63,095 nt of DNA from an uncultured Aquimarina sp. GTDB taxonomy: Bacteria > Bacteroidota > Bacteroidia > Flavobacteriales > Flavobacteriaceae. Of the stretch, positions 16,580 to 23,942 are shown one piece after another. Position 1 is the first letter of the stretch, and the number at the start of each line of letters is the position of its first letter. The notes beneath the pieces are model-generated. The model was not told the origin of the DNA. It worked only from the letters and a program-made list of their open reading frames with translations, and searched no databases. The DNA is taken from the NCBI GenBank assembly GCA_937951135.1, contig CALFCI010000031.1, positions 1 to 63,095 on the forward strand. The letters run 5' to 3'. A program made the position numbers and the translations under genes.

Positions 16580-16975
16580 CTATGCCGTTTGCAATAAATT
16601 TATTTCAGAAAGTTCTTGTCCGATTTGGTGTATTCCGCTCAATATTTTTTCGGTTTGTTTCGTCGATGGTTTTTTGTGCCCTTGAACATATTGAGACAAT
16701 AAAGTTGCATTCATTCCAATTTTTTCCGCAAGAAATTTGGCATTTATCACTTTATAAAACTTGAAAAACTGTTTAAAATCAATTTCAAATTTTATATCAT
16801 TATGCTTAATTTTTATTGATTCCTCCTCAAAATAAAATTCAGTCGCTTCATATGTATTGTTAATCAATTCAGGAATGGATTGACCAGTCGTAAAAATTGA
16901 ATACTCCTCTGAAAACGCTGAAAATCCCGTATCGGTTTTCTCAACGGTCATCGTTATTTTTTTCTTTTTAGTCAT
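16580..16975 (-). CDS. hicB: HicB-like antitoxin with C-terminal helix-turn-helix
   Basis: A 131-residue protein. The N-terminal half (ITMTVEKTDTGFSAFSEEYS, GQSIPELINNTYEATEFYFE) is the HicB partial RNase H-like fold; the C-terminal half (FLAEKIGMNATLLSQYVQGH, KKPSTKQTEKIL) is an XRE-type DNA-binding domain used for autoregulation. It follows hicA by 4 bp on the same strand. Together they form a type II toxin-antitoxin pair inside the repeat-bracketed 13.4-17.9 kb segment. Confidence 0.88.
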   Translation of the reverse strand: MTKKKKITMTVEKTDTGFSAFSEEYSIFTTGQSIPELINNTYEATEFYFEEESIKIKHNDIKFEIDFKQFFKFYKVINAKFLAEKIGMNATLLSQYVQGHKKPSTKQTEKILSGIHQIGQELSEINLLQTA

Positions 16976-16979
16976 AATC

Positions 16980-17168
16980 CTATTTTTTAATTCCAGCGTC
17001 TTTTAGAATTTTCTTTTCCAGTCCTTTACCCATTTCTTGGCTACCATGATTTGGAAAGATAATAGTTCCTTTTTTTGTTTCATGTCGCATTTTTACGTGT
17101 GAACCTTTTTGAGATACCGCATACCAACCATCTTTTGTCAATATTCGGTAAAGTTGGGAACATTTCAT
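16980..17168 (-). CDS. hicA: HicA mRNA-interferase toxin
   Basis: A 62-residue dsRBD-like HicA. The catalytic histidine is His24 in QKGSHVKMRHE; the basic C-terminus GKGLEKKILKDAGIKK is typical. HicA cleaves mRNAs independently of ribosomes and is neutralised by HicB. Toxin-first order is the classical hicAB arrangement. Confidence 0.9.
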   Translation of the reverse strand: MKCSQLYRILTKDGWYAVSQKGSHVKMRHETKKGTIIFPNHGSQEMGKGLEKKILKDAGIKK

Positions 17169-17265
17169 TCAATTCAGCTTTGACCTTAGAACTCAAAGGT
17201 AAATTATTATTTACTTTTATGCAAATAAAATTTTAATACTGTCACAGATTTATTGTAACCAGTTA

Positions 17266-17571
17266 TTATTTCACTTTAAAGTATGTTAATACAGCAATTA
17301 AAATCATAATAGAGTAAAACCCTAATGAAAGGTTTAAATATAAATTCAAGTATATTTTTTTAAAAGGGACAAAAGTTTTTTGAATATTTAATTTAAGTAA
17401 GTAAATAAAAATAGCAGGGAATAATGAAAATAAAGGAATGACTATAATAGATGCTATTAATGACGTAGATATTTCATCATAAGTAGCATTAATTCCTATT
17501 TTTTCAGTTAGAGAGTAATAGCTAATAAAATTTAAAGCAATTAAAATAATTATGAGTAGTATTTTTTTCAT
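17266..17571 (-). CDS. Small three-helix membrane protein, unknown
   Basis: 101 residues with three hydrophobic helices (MKKILLIIILIALNFISYYS; STSLIASIIVIPLFSLFPAI; SLGFYSIMILIAVLTYFKVK). I do not recognise a family. It lies upstream of hicA on the same strand, separated by 97 bp, and just left of the second R2 repeat, so it belongs to the bracketed cassette region. Confidence 0.55.
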   Translation of the reverse strand: MKKILLIIILIALNFISYYSLTEKIGINATYDEISTSLIASIIVIPLFSLFPAIFIYLLKLNIQKTFVPFKKIYLNLYLNLSLGFYSIMILIAVLTYFKVK

Positions 17572-17668
17572 TTGTTATTTTTAGAAAATGTAAATTCCAT
17601 ATTAAGTTTAAATTCGTTATTCTTCATTTCTTTTTTGGTTTTTCCCACTGCTGGGCGAGTAAAACTAA

Positions 17669-17900
17669 ACGCTAGTGCGAGCGTCACGCTCGTACCGTAC
17701 CGAGTATGAAGAAAACAGTTCAAAATAAAAAGACTTCCGTGTACTAATTAGAACCTTCCAGATATACTTACAAAGGTCAAAGGAATCCTCTCATACCATC
17801 AGAAAATAAAACCGGTGTAGTCAATCCCGAAGGCTTGCTACATTCTGGGGTACTGATCTGCATCAGCACAAGCTGCACCGACCGCAAGAATGCTTAGTTA
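17669..17900. repeat. R2 direct repeat, copy b
   Basis: Second copy of the unit at 13431-13655, same orientation, starting in a GAGCGTCACGCTCG palindrome and ending exactly at the stop codon of the next minus-strand gene (17901). Small indels separate the two copies (for example GGAATCCTCT here against GCCCC in copy a). Confidence 0.8.
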
Positions 17901-18356
17901 TTAGCTGCTGACTTTTTCTAGTTTTTTATTCACAATATATTCGATTGCACCAGTTCCAATAATCGTTTCACCTTCACAAAATTCAAATTCCATTCCTTCA
18001 TCTAACTGTTCAGTATAAAATTCAGTAGATGAGATTTTAATTTTAGCTTTAACATTCTCTCCAGGGTTTACCACTTTTTTATCAATGAAAGTTTGCTGCC
18101 CTGAAGTTTTCATCTCAGTAAACTTAAATTTTATTTGCGGTCTATACCCTGAAATTGCTTGGGTTTTTCTTCCTCCCATTTCTTCAGAGTAATATTTCAA
18201 TTCAGCAATAAAATCCACAGTTTTGAAGTGATTTTTATAATATAAAATAATACGTTCTAGGATTTTATCAAAATCAGATTCTTCAAATTCTTTTTTAGAT
18301 AATTTAATTAAATTTTGAATTGAAGCTCCGGATTCAAGCTTCCAAGCGTCATCCAT
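17901..18356 (-). CDS. Orphan EF-Tu domain-3-like protein
   Basis: A 151-residue protein without a G domain. Residues from about 50 on align by eye with EF-Tu domain 3: AELKYYSEEMGGRKT resembles the ALxxxEGGRHT strand, GYRPQIKFKF matches GYRPQFYFRT, VNPGENVKAKIKI matches VMPGDNVKMTVEL, and EGMEFEFCEGETIIGTGAI matches EGLRFAIREGGRTVGAGVV. The first 45 residues are a short helical leader not found in EF-Tu. The start overlaps the stop of the upstream 73-residue gene by 8 bp. Its role is unknown; a decoy, immunity factor or EF-Tu-partner binder are possibilities, none shown. Confidence 0.72.
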   Translation of the reverse strand: MDDAWKLESGASIQNLIKLSKKEFEESDFDKILERIILYYKNHFKTVDFIAELKYYSEEMGGRKTQAISGYRPQIKFKFTEMKTSGQQTFIDKKVVNPGENVKAKIKISSTEFYTEQLDEGMEFEFCEGETIIGTGAIEYIVNKKLEKVSS

Positions 18357-18570
18357 ATTTTAAGTCTTTCCTAGAAATTCCTTTAATAGATATAGGTATT
18401 CCGAAGTATTCTTTAAGTTCAAAAATATAATCTGCTATTTTATGATTGAATGTCGGCCAGTCGTACATAGCTTCTAAAAATAGAGTTGCCATTTTCTTTA
18501 TTTCAGAATCATTATCATCAATATCAACTAAACACCAAAGAGTATCATAAGTCAAAACTTTATTATCCAT
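18349..18570 (-). CDS. Small hypothetical protein coupled to the EF-Tu domain-3 orphan
   Basis: 73 residues, acidic and helical (IDDNDSEIKKMATLFLEAMY; FNHKIADYIFELKEYFGIPI). No family recognised. It overlaps the downstream gene by 8 bp, so the two are translationally coupled and probably act together. No signal peptide or membrane helix. Confidence 0.6.
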   Translation of the reverse strand: MDNKVLTYDTLWCLVDIDDNDSEIKKMATLFLEAMYDWPTFNHKIADYIFELKEYFGIPISIKGISRKDLKYG

Positions 18571-18648
18571 TTTTTATGTGCTTACAGGTAATGATTGATG
18601 TATGAGGTAGGGCATCATGACTTCATACATTCGTGTTACAAACAGTTT

Positions 18649-19299
18649 TTAGAGTTTATATCCAAGTCCTACATTCAGAACAGAAGATTTGATTGTATTA
18701 TTTCTTTCGATCAAACCAGCAAAATATCTTACATTGATATTAATCCGCTCAGATACGATATAACCTAACCCTAAAGCTCCACCAAAATCAAATTTATCAC
18801 AAGAAGAACAATTTTCACTAACACCAAAAGGGCTTCCAAATTCAACAAAAGGGTCATTAGTCACTTTTTCTTTTCGAGCAATAATATATCCGATTTGTGG
18901 ACCTAATTCAAAATAAAATTTTTCAGATGGGTATAGTTGTAGCATAACAGGAATAGAAATTGTCGATTCTGTAATACTTGTTTTAAATTTTCCAACTACA
19001 GGAGCCTCATTTACTGAAGGCCTTAGCTCAATTTCTGATGAAGTATTACTTCCTTGTAAGGCAAACAATAATTCGGGCTGAAGTTTTAATATATCTGAAA
19101 ACCCAAAACGGATATAACCGCCAGCATAAAATCCAAACCTTCCATTAAAATCTAAAATTTCAACTCCACCAATTTTAAGATTTGGTGTGTATTTCGAATA
19201 ATTTAGTCCAGCTTTTAGTCCATATTCTGTTATTGTTTCTTGTCCAAAAACATTTGTTATTAATAATGCTAATCCAATAATCAATGTAATTTTTTTCAT
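18649..19299 (-). CDS. PorT-type outer-membrane beta-barrel protein
   Basis: 216 residues from the ATG at 19299, which gives a clean signal peptide (MKKITLIIGLALLITNVFGQ). The upstream extension to 19374 carries no signal peptide and reaches into the R3 repeat, so it is rejected. The mature part alternates short beta strands and Gly/aromatic turns (YGLKAGLNYSKY, GFYAGGYIRFGF, FYFELGPQIGYII, LGLGYIVSERINI, SSVLNVGLGYKL), typical of PorT-like eight-stranded barrels. Function unknown. A CSSC near residue 170 may form a loop disulfide. Confidence 0.8.
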   Translation of the reverse strand: MKKITLIIGLALLITNVFGQETITEYGLKAGLNYSKYTPNLKIGGVEILDFNGRFGFYAGGYIRFGFSDILKLQPELLFALQGSNTSSEIELRPSVNEAPVVGKFKTSITESTISIPVMLQLYPSEKFYFELGPQIGYIIARKEKVTNDPFVEFGSPFGVSENCSSCDKFDFGGALGLGYIVSERININVRYFAGLIERNNTIKSSVLNVGLGYKL

Positions 19300-19354
19300 T
19301 TGTACTTTTTGTCCTGAGATGTTCGTTAATAAAAATAGATTGGTTGTGACAATA

Positions 19355-19444
19355 GGATATGTGTACTGGTACATATACCATTATATTTATATAAACATAA
19401 TGAATTTTTAATAGACTTAAAATTTATGTATAGCAACGTGAGTA
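19355..19444. repeat. R3 direct repeat, copy a
   Basis: About 90 bp repeated at 21480-21572 in the same orientation. Common blocks: the palindromic GGATATGTGTACTGGTACATAT (one base varies), then TTTTTAATAGACTTAAAA, then TTATGTATAGCAA and GAGTA. The two copies bracket exactly the AbiE gene pair and its upstream region. Confidence 0.78.
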
Positions 19445-19491
19445 CATATTCCTGTTGTTTTTGTACTACTATGCACTAAAAGGTATTATAT

Positions 19492-20598
19492 CTATTTTTG
19501 TGTTGGAGCGATTATTTGAATTGCTTGATACCAATAGTAGAACCCTGATTTATCAGGCTGCCTTTTTAGTCTGTTCAAGAAATTCCAATCTGGATCTTCA
19601 ATGTTTAATTCCTTTATATTTTGTCCCTGAAAATATCCGATAGGTGATAAATCTTTATGCAATAGTTTAGCTGATAAATAGGCAATACGTGCAGCAGCAG
19701 GAATTGCATCATCAATTCTGAAATTACCAACCATTAAGAAGCCTGTACCAAAAGCTCTTATTCCTTTTTGTAGTGCAATGAATTTTGATTTTTCGTCTGC
19801 TGAACCGCTTCCTTTTTTTGCAAGAATTACGCAAGTATCTATTGTGTCTTGCAGCACTTTTTCTGGTGTTAAATCTGATGTGTCAGTCTTACGGTATTCA
19901 ATTTCTTGTATCGCAAAGGCTTCAAAACTTTGAGCGACAATTTCCATATTTTCTATTCTTTCAAAGAGTTTGCTTAAATCAAATAACTGCTTGCAAATCT
20001 CCATAGAAAATGATTGTTGGTCTTTCCCTTTAAAATAGGGGATTCCAACAGTATTTGGAGCAAATGCTGTAAGCTTGTCTCCTGTTATAGCATCAATAGT
20101 GGGTACTGTAATGTTTGTTTTCCCTTCTGTTTCAATCCATTTCGTTTGAACCGGTTTTTCCGTTAACTTAGGATAAATCGAATCTTCAATCAACACATCT
20201 AACAAAATGGTTCCAGAATATTTTCCTTTCGCTGCTGAATCAAAAGCAAAAGAATAATGTGCTTTGGGAACACCTGCTTTATAACTGCGGTGTTCATCTA
20301 GTTCAAATGATTTAAAATTAGATGAATCAACAACCTTGTTTAATATCTTCTCTAGAGTCTCTCTATCTGAATTACAAATGATGTCAATATCAATAGAGAA
20401 TCTATTTCCTTCTTCAAGTAAGAGCACTAAGCTGGTACCACCTTTGAAAATAAAATCGAGTCCATTGGCTTTAATACGTTCTAATAGATGAATTGCATAA
20501 ATCATTTTTTCGAGAATAGCTTTATCTATTCTCTTATGCGCTGCTTGTTTTTTGAAAGTATCTAACCATTCTACCGTAAAGCAATGTTCTTTTATCAT
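19492..20598 (-). CDS. AbiEii/AbiGii-family nucleotidyltransferase toxin
   Basis: 368 residues. The nucleotidyltransferase signature is intact: FKGGTSLVLLLEEGNRFSID continues into IDII, giving the GG(T)S and RxSxDID motifs that bind NTP and metal. AbiEii toxins modify tRNA or act as GTP-dependent nucleotidyltransferases and underlie abortive phage defence. Its start overlaps the stop of the upstream antitoxin-like gene by 4 bp (ATGA type). Flanking direct repeats suggest the pair moved as a unit. Confidence 0.9.
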   Translation of the reverse strand: MIKEHCFTVEWLDTFKKQAAHKRIDKAILEKMIYAIHLLERIKANGLDFIFKGGTSLVLLLEEGNRFSIDIDIICNSDRETLEKILNKVVDSSNFKSFELDEHRSYKAGVPKAHYSFAFDSAAKGKYSGTILLDVLIEDSIYPKLTEKPVQTKWIETEGKTNITVPTIDAITGDKLTAFAPNTVGIPYFKGKDQQSFSMEICKQLFDLSKLFERIENMEIVAQSFEAFAIQEIEYRKTDTSDLTPEKVLQDTIDTCVILAKKGSGSADEKSKFIALQKGIRAFGTGFLMVGNFRIDDAIPAAARIAYLSAKLLHKDLSPIGYFQGQNIKELNIEDPDWNFLNRLKRQPDKSGFYYWYQAIQIIAPTQK

Positions 20599-21359
20599 TC
20601 TATAACATCTTTTACTAGGTGATACATAGTGTTGGACATAAACTGCTTTATCTCTTGTTCTCGGTCTCTGCGTTTAGCATAACTGAATAACTTAGTGTAA
20701 TTAAGCGTATAGTTTTTTAAAGCATTTTCATACAGATGTATTAATTCAGCGCCTTGGTAGAAATAGAATAGTTTGTTTTCTATGAAAAGGTCTACTAGTA
20801 TTTTTTCGAGAAGGGGAGTATAGAACTTAATTCTCTTCTCAGTCCTTTTTGAAATAGGTGATCTAGTAATCAATTTTTTTATGATCACTGGATTTTGACT
20901 TTCTGAGATATAAAAGTCTATTGCTTTTTCATCAGGATTCAGATAGATGTCAAATCGAAAAGAGTCTTTCAGTTCATAATAGAGTGATTCAACAAAATCC
21001 TTTTCAATTTCAATAATGATTAATTTTTTACCTGATTGATGTTGTGAAAACTCATTCATCCAATCCGTATCCCAAAGACAATATTTTACATCTTCAAATC
21101 GATCAGAAATCACTTTGGCAAGTTTTAAAAGCGCTCCAGAAATCTCAGGTTTGTAATTGGGCTTGTGTGAAATGGTATAATAACCTCTTTGGATCGATTT
21201 AATAATGTTCTTTTTTTTAAGATCATAAATCCTCCATCCAAAGGTGCCTTCTTTCAGGTTTGGCTCGAAATACCTGAAAAAGTCAAACAGATCTTCTCTT
21301 GAGAAAGTACCACTATCTTTAAATTCTTCTATGAGTCTATTTTCAATGATTTTAGGCAT
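20595..21359 (-). CDS. AbiEi-like antitoxin/regulator (DUF6577-type)
   Basis: 254 residues. The N-terminal ~60 residues form a winged-helix-like segment (DSGTFSREDLFDFFRYFEPN; GWRIYDLKKKNIIKSIQRGY); the rest contains KLITRSPI and a C-terminal helical domain. Position directly before the AbiEii gene, with 4-bp overlap, and DNA-binding N-terminus identify it as the antitoxin and autoregulator of the pair. It is closer to the DUF6577 group than to classical streptococcal AbiEi. Confidence 0.78.
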   Translation of the reverse strand: MPKIIENRLIEEFKDSGTFSREDLFDFFRYFEPNLKEGTFGWRIYDLKKKNIIKSIQRGYYTISHKPNYKPEISGALLKLAKVISDRFEDVKYCLWDTDWMNEFSQHQSGKKLIIIEIEKDFVESLYYELKDSFRFDIYLNPDEKAIDFYISESQNPVIIKKLITRSPISKRTEKRIKFYTPLLEKILVDLFIENKLFYFYQGAELIHLYENALKNYTLNYTKLFSYAKRRDREQEIKQFMSNTMYHLVKDVIE

Positions 21360-21377
21360 TTAAAATCTAATTTATGC

Positions 21378-21454
21378 CAAATATAGTAAAAAATGGCGAA
21401 TATTAGAAATCAAAAAAACGCCAGTAAATGGAGTTACTGGCAAATATTAGAAAT
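21378..21454 (-). promoter_or_regulatory. AbiE operon promoter and candidate autoregulatory operators
   Basis: TATATTTG on the minus strand (21378-21385) is a perfect -7 element 19 bp before the antitoxin start. Upstream are two copies of GGCRAATATTAGAAAT (21395-21410 and 21439-21454) and a hairpin GCCAGTAA/TTACTGGC (21420-21441). Repeated operators before the antitoxin gene are the known pattern for AbiEi autoregulation. Confidence 0.55.
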
Positions 21455-21479
21455 TGTATCGTAGAGCGTTGAGGGAAGT

Positions 21480-21572
21480 GGATATGTATACTGGTACACA
21501 TATATCCATTATAGTTGCACAAATCTAAGAGATTTTTAATAGACTTAAAACTTATGTATAGCAATAGGAGTA
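21480..21572. repeat. R3 direct repeat, copy b
   Basis: Matches copy a (19355-19444) with a small insertion in the middle (GTTGCACAAATCTAAG against TTTATATAAACATAAT). It begins with GGATATGTATACTGGTACAC and ends GCAATAGGAGTA. Confidence 0.78.
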
Positions 21573-21582
21573 TAACTTCACA

Positions 21583-22407
21583 CTATTCCAACACTATTTT
21601 CAATTCATCATAATACTGCTTGGAAATATAAATGCCATTATGACCAGCACCTTCTATGAGGGAGTGTTGTATTTTACTAGGATACAGTTGCAATAAACGT
21701 TCAGAGTTTTCTTTGGGTTTGATTAAAAAATCACGAGACCCATGAAATATGTGTATTGGGCACTGTGCTTTTTTTAAAAATTTGTAGATCGGAATTTCAT
21801 ATTTGATCAGTGCTTTAGGCATAGGAGAAATAGCGGTAATAAATTCATCCCAAGCGTAGTATGGAGCTTCAAGGATCAGTAGTCTTGGCTTATTATGGGC
21901 TGCTGTATATGCGGCAAATCCTGTTCCTAATGAATACCCTAAGACAACGATACGATCTTCGCGATATCGGGTCTTTAGATAGTCATATACCGTCTGTGCA
22001 TCGGTATAGAGTTGATCCTCTTGTGTATACGAACTATCACTTTTGCCGTATCCTCTATAGTCTACAAATAATACATCGTATTGGTTATCGGTATATAAAC
22101 TTGCGCGTTTCCCCCAATCGTGTATGGCACCGGCATTACCATGAAAATATAGGATCACTCCTTTACTTAAGGTGTCTGTTTTAAACAGCAGCGCATTAAG
22201 GTTAATATCGGTGGTTACAGGGATGTTAATTTCTTCAAAGGATTGATCAAAAGTATACACATAGTCTTTGTCTAGTATTTTTGGATTAAAGAAAAAACGT
22301 TCTTGTTTGAGGTATGCAAAAATATAGCCGAATAGTATAAGGATGAGTATTCCGATAGTGATGCGGAGTAGTACACGTCCAATTTTTTTAAGATTGATGT
22401 TGCGCAT
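21583..22407 (-). CDS. Membrane-anchored alpha/beta hydrolase
   Basis: 274 residues with one N-terminal transmembrane helix and an alpha/beta-hydrolase fold. The nucleophile elbow is GYSLGTG, the oxyanion-region HGNAGAIHDW precedes it, and the acid and base are in GSRDFLI and GAGHNG. This resembles the BEM46/ABHD13-type serine hydrolases; substrate unknown. The start overlaps the end of the upstream glycosyltransferase gene by 20 bp, so they are co-transcribed. Confidence 0.87.
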   Translation of the reverse strand: MRNINLKKIGRVLLRITIGILILILFGYIFAYLKQERFFFNPKILDKDYVYTFDQSFEEINIPVTTDINLNALLFKTDTLSKGVILYFHGNAGAIHDWGKRASLYTDNQYDVLFVDYRGYGKSDSSYTQEDQLYTDAQTVYDYLKTRYREDRIVVLGYSLGTGFAAYTAAHNKPRLLILEAPYYAWDEFITAISPMPKALIKYEIPIYKFLKKAQCPIHIFHGSRDFLIKPKENSERLLQLYPSKIQHSLIEGAGHNGIYISKQYYDELKIVLE

Positions 22408-23788
22408 AAATAGAAGGTAAAGAGATCAATGTTGTGTTTTTGATAATTTCAACCATAAAAATACCAAATACAACTAGGTATTCTAAAGCAACCATCCATA
22501 AGTTTTCAGAAAATTGAGGGTGTATGTATGCGGTATAGCTGAGTATAATCGTGAGTGACCATAGTATAGGGAATTTATAGCGTGTAAAAATGCATAGGGA
22601 TAAAGGTACTGCAAGATACCATGGGTGTACTGTGGTGGATAAAAAATAATAGGTACAGACACCTAGCATCAGTACTGTAATGAGTTGCACTGTAGTTTGG
22701 TTTTTTCTGAAAAAACTAAGTATCAATAGTATTCCAATAACCACCAATGGCAAAATCTTGCCTACCGTTCCAATGATGTTCCATCCTATGGTTTGATAGC
22801 CAATCCATCTAATCATGTAATAGATGCTGGCATTGAATTCAAAATTCTGAAACCAAAGACTAATGGTTTTGCTGAAGTTTGCTAAAAACTCAATAGATAG
22901 AAATGGCAAAAATAAGACGAGTATAGTACCAAGCGTTATTGTATAAAATCCTAAAGCAACTCCTATACCTTGTAGGCTAAAGTGTTTGTTTTCTTTTTGA
23001 GCACCTAGTGTTAGCAATTTTTGAAAGAGTAAAGGTAAAAACAATAAAGGAATTAACTTTACAGTTACAGATAATCCTAGCGCAACAGCAGCCCAATACC
23101 AATATCCTTTATGCAATAGGTAGAGTGCCCAAATGATAAAGAATACCATGACCGCTTCAAAATGAAGGTTGCCTGTCAATTCAATAATGACAAAAGGATT
23201 GAGGATATACCAAAAAATATTCTTTTCAGGGAGTTGCAGTGCTTTTAATAATTTTCTACCAAAGAAAAACGTACCCACATCGGCAGCAATGATTAAGAGT
23301 CTTAATACGAAAGCTCCTCCTAGGATGCTTTTTCCAGCAAAAAACGCAGCAATACCATAACAAAACTGGCTGATAGGAGGGTAATTGGTAAAGTGACTGC
23401 CATTTAAAGTACCCATACCATTATATAATTCTTGTGCTTGCGCAATGGGTGTGTTTCCTTGTGAAATCCATACTTCGGGAAGTGATAAATACGGATTGTA
23501 TCCCGCTAATAGTAGTCTTCCATCCCAAAGAAATCGATAAAAATCTTGAGATAAATTGGGAATCGCCAATACAAATAGCATTCGAAATCCCAAAGCAGCT
23601 AATGCAAGGGAATTGATAGTAGTATTACGGGCTATAAGGTAATAAGTGCTAGCAAACAGTGTAATCCAAATTGCAATGACAAGGTACACATCTGTACGTG
23701 ATATTGCATACGCAAAGGTACTGTAGAGCACGCTTATGAGTATGAATAGCATTATGGAAATTCGATGTTGTTTCCAAAGGGTTTGCAT
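22388..23788 (-). CDS. Polyprenyl-phosphate-dependent mannosyltransferase-like membrane protein
   Basis: 466 residues with about 11-12 hydrophobic helices of the GT-C fold. FYRFLWDGRLLLAGYNPYLS near residue 85 supplies the loop-1 acidic residue, and FTNYPPISQFCYG matches the conserved NYPP motif of DUF2029/mannosyltransferase-type enzymes. It would use a polyprenyl-phosphate sugar on the outer face of the inner membrane. A neighbouring dolichol-phosphate-mannose-synthase-like GT2 (25415-26107) could supply the donor. Confidence 0.8.
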   Translation of the reverse strand: MQTLWKQHRISIMLFILISVLYSTFAYAISRTDVYLVIAIWITLFASTYYLIARNTTINSLALAALGFRMLFVLAIPNLSQDFYRFLWDGRLLLAGYNPYLSLPEVWISQGNTPIAQAQELYNGMGTLNGSHFTNYPPISQFCYGIAAFFAGKSILGGAFVLRLLIIAADVGTFFFGRKLLKALQLPEKNIFWYILNPFVIIELTGNLHFEAVMVFFIIWALYLLHKGYWYWAAVALGLSVTVKLIPLLFLPLLFQKLLTLGAQKENKHFSLQGIGVALGFYTITLGTILVLFLPFLSIEFLANFSKTISLWFQNFEFNASIYYMIRWIGYQTIGWNIIGTVGKILPLVVIGILLILSFFRKNQTTVQLITVLMLGVCTYYFLSTTVHPWYLAVPLSLCIFTRYKFPILWSLTIILSYTAYIHPQFSENLWMVALEYLVVFGIFMVEIIKNTTLISLPSIYAQHQS

Positions 23789-23880
23789 TGTAGTGTTGAT
23801 TACATGACAAAAATAAATATCTTTAAAATAAACTAAAATAGTATTCGAGAATAGCCATCCATGCTCCGGAATATTGGTTA

Positions 23881-23940
<60 letters not shown>

Positions 23941-23942
23941 AC

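Noticed and set aside
16400-18645. Integron-type attC sites between accessory genes
   Set aside because: TATGAAGTCAT occurs twice (near 16540 and 18620) in hairpin-like contexts, but there are no RYYYAAC/GTTRRRY core sites and no integrase.
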